A stretch of 40,758 bases of DNA from Candidatus Babeliales bacterium (GTDB lineage: Bacteria > Babelota > Babeliae > Babelales > UASB340), in assembly GCA_023133515.1 (NCBI GenBank), contig JAGLWI010000007.1, positions 1-40,758 of the forward strand, in the 5' to 3' direction. The notes beneath the pieces are model-generated. The model was not told where the DNA came from. It worked only from the letters and a program-made list of their open reading frames with translations, and searched no databases. The position numbers were made by a program, and so were the translations under genes. The stretch's first letter is position 1; each line of letters begins with the position of its first letter. Shown piece after piece: positions 40,621 through 40,758 of the stretch.

Positions 40621-40758
40621 ATTTTTGTAATATATTTAAGATTATTTTACCATTTTTAAGTTTGATTATGTCAATAGTAAATGATTTAGTAAAAATATGT
40701 TGGATTAAAAAGGTTTTTTTGTTTCATTTATAGAGATTCGGATATAAAAAAAGCTACA

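Noticed and set aside
1-40758. CRISPR array, insertion sequence, prophage or integron
   Set aside because: No regularly spaced short repeats with unique spacers outside the WD-like coding repeats, no transposase or integrase, and no phage structural genes were found.

Overview
The window is a very AT-rich, gene-dense stretch of a bacterial chromosome. It encodes a lipid A pathway (lpxA, lpxB, lpxI and a Gfo/Idh dehydrogenase), peptidoglycan genes (murB, murD, an ftsW-type gene, an AMIN-domain amidase) and many lysine-rich exported proteins of unknown function. It also has a YhhQ transporter paired with a Chlamydia-like Tgt, ankyrin and WD-like repeat proteins, and spoVG. This combination fits a diderm, host-associated bacterium with a small genome. 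My best guess is Candidatus Dependentiae (TM6), close to Babela. That placement is inference from gene content and base composition. No rRNA is present to test it.

Layout. 1-2942: the 3' part of a giant WD-like repeat protein whose frame runs off the left edge. 3125-8027 (+): pgsA, lpxB and ssb interleaved with four small exported coiled-coil proteins. 8319-8660 (+): a lone rplU ending in a perfect 38-bp palindrome that it shares as terminator with the opposing operon. 12636-8693 (-): glyS, a YqaA/DedA-like membrane protein, ktrB and ktrA, with gaps of only 6-22 nt. 12905-14719 (+): yhhQ-tgt, a likely queuine-salvage pair. 15627-14716 and 16714-15770 (-): an unknown exported protein and murB. 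16931-23706 (+): amidase, a small membrane protein, murD, ftsW and a 732-aa exported protein. 30720-23695 (-): dnaA, a duplicated-domain putative lipoprotein, rsmH, spoVG, tRNA-Gln(UUG), lpxA, Gfo/Idh, lpxI and a small membrane protein. 30860-40137 (mostly +): envelope and exported proteins (TPR lipoprotein, thioredoxin-like, coiled-coil, ankyrin on -, DUF378, an 813-aa exported protein) and a membrane-anchored M3 peptidase. The right end holds two very small minus-strand genes, a 50-aa lipoprotein and a 54-aa Cys-rich protein.

How the genes fit together. LpxA, LpxI and LpxB supply steps 1, 4 and 5 of lipid A synthesis, and the Gfo/Idh enzyme between lpxA and lpxI may modify the UDP-GlcNAc substrate. 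MurB, MurD, the FtsW-type polymerase and the amidase make and remodel peptidoglycan. KtrB and KtrA form a potassium channel and its regulator. YhhQ and Tgt probably import and insert a host-derived queuosine base. A large share of the coding capacity goes to exported proteins without a recognisable family.

The strongest leads are: the queuine-type pocket of Tgt beside YhhQ; the repeated small exported Gly/Ala-helix plus coiled-coil proteins; the 68-nt out-of-frame overlap between the dehydrogenase and lpxI; G5-6 tracts at the ribosome-binding site of several exported-protein genes; GC-rich REP-like elements in AT-rich gaps; and the paired seven-motif WD-like arrays around a different insert. 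I see no CRISPR array, insertion sequence, prophage or convincing replication origin.
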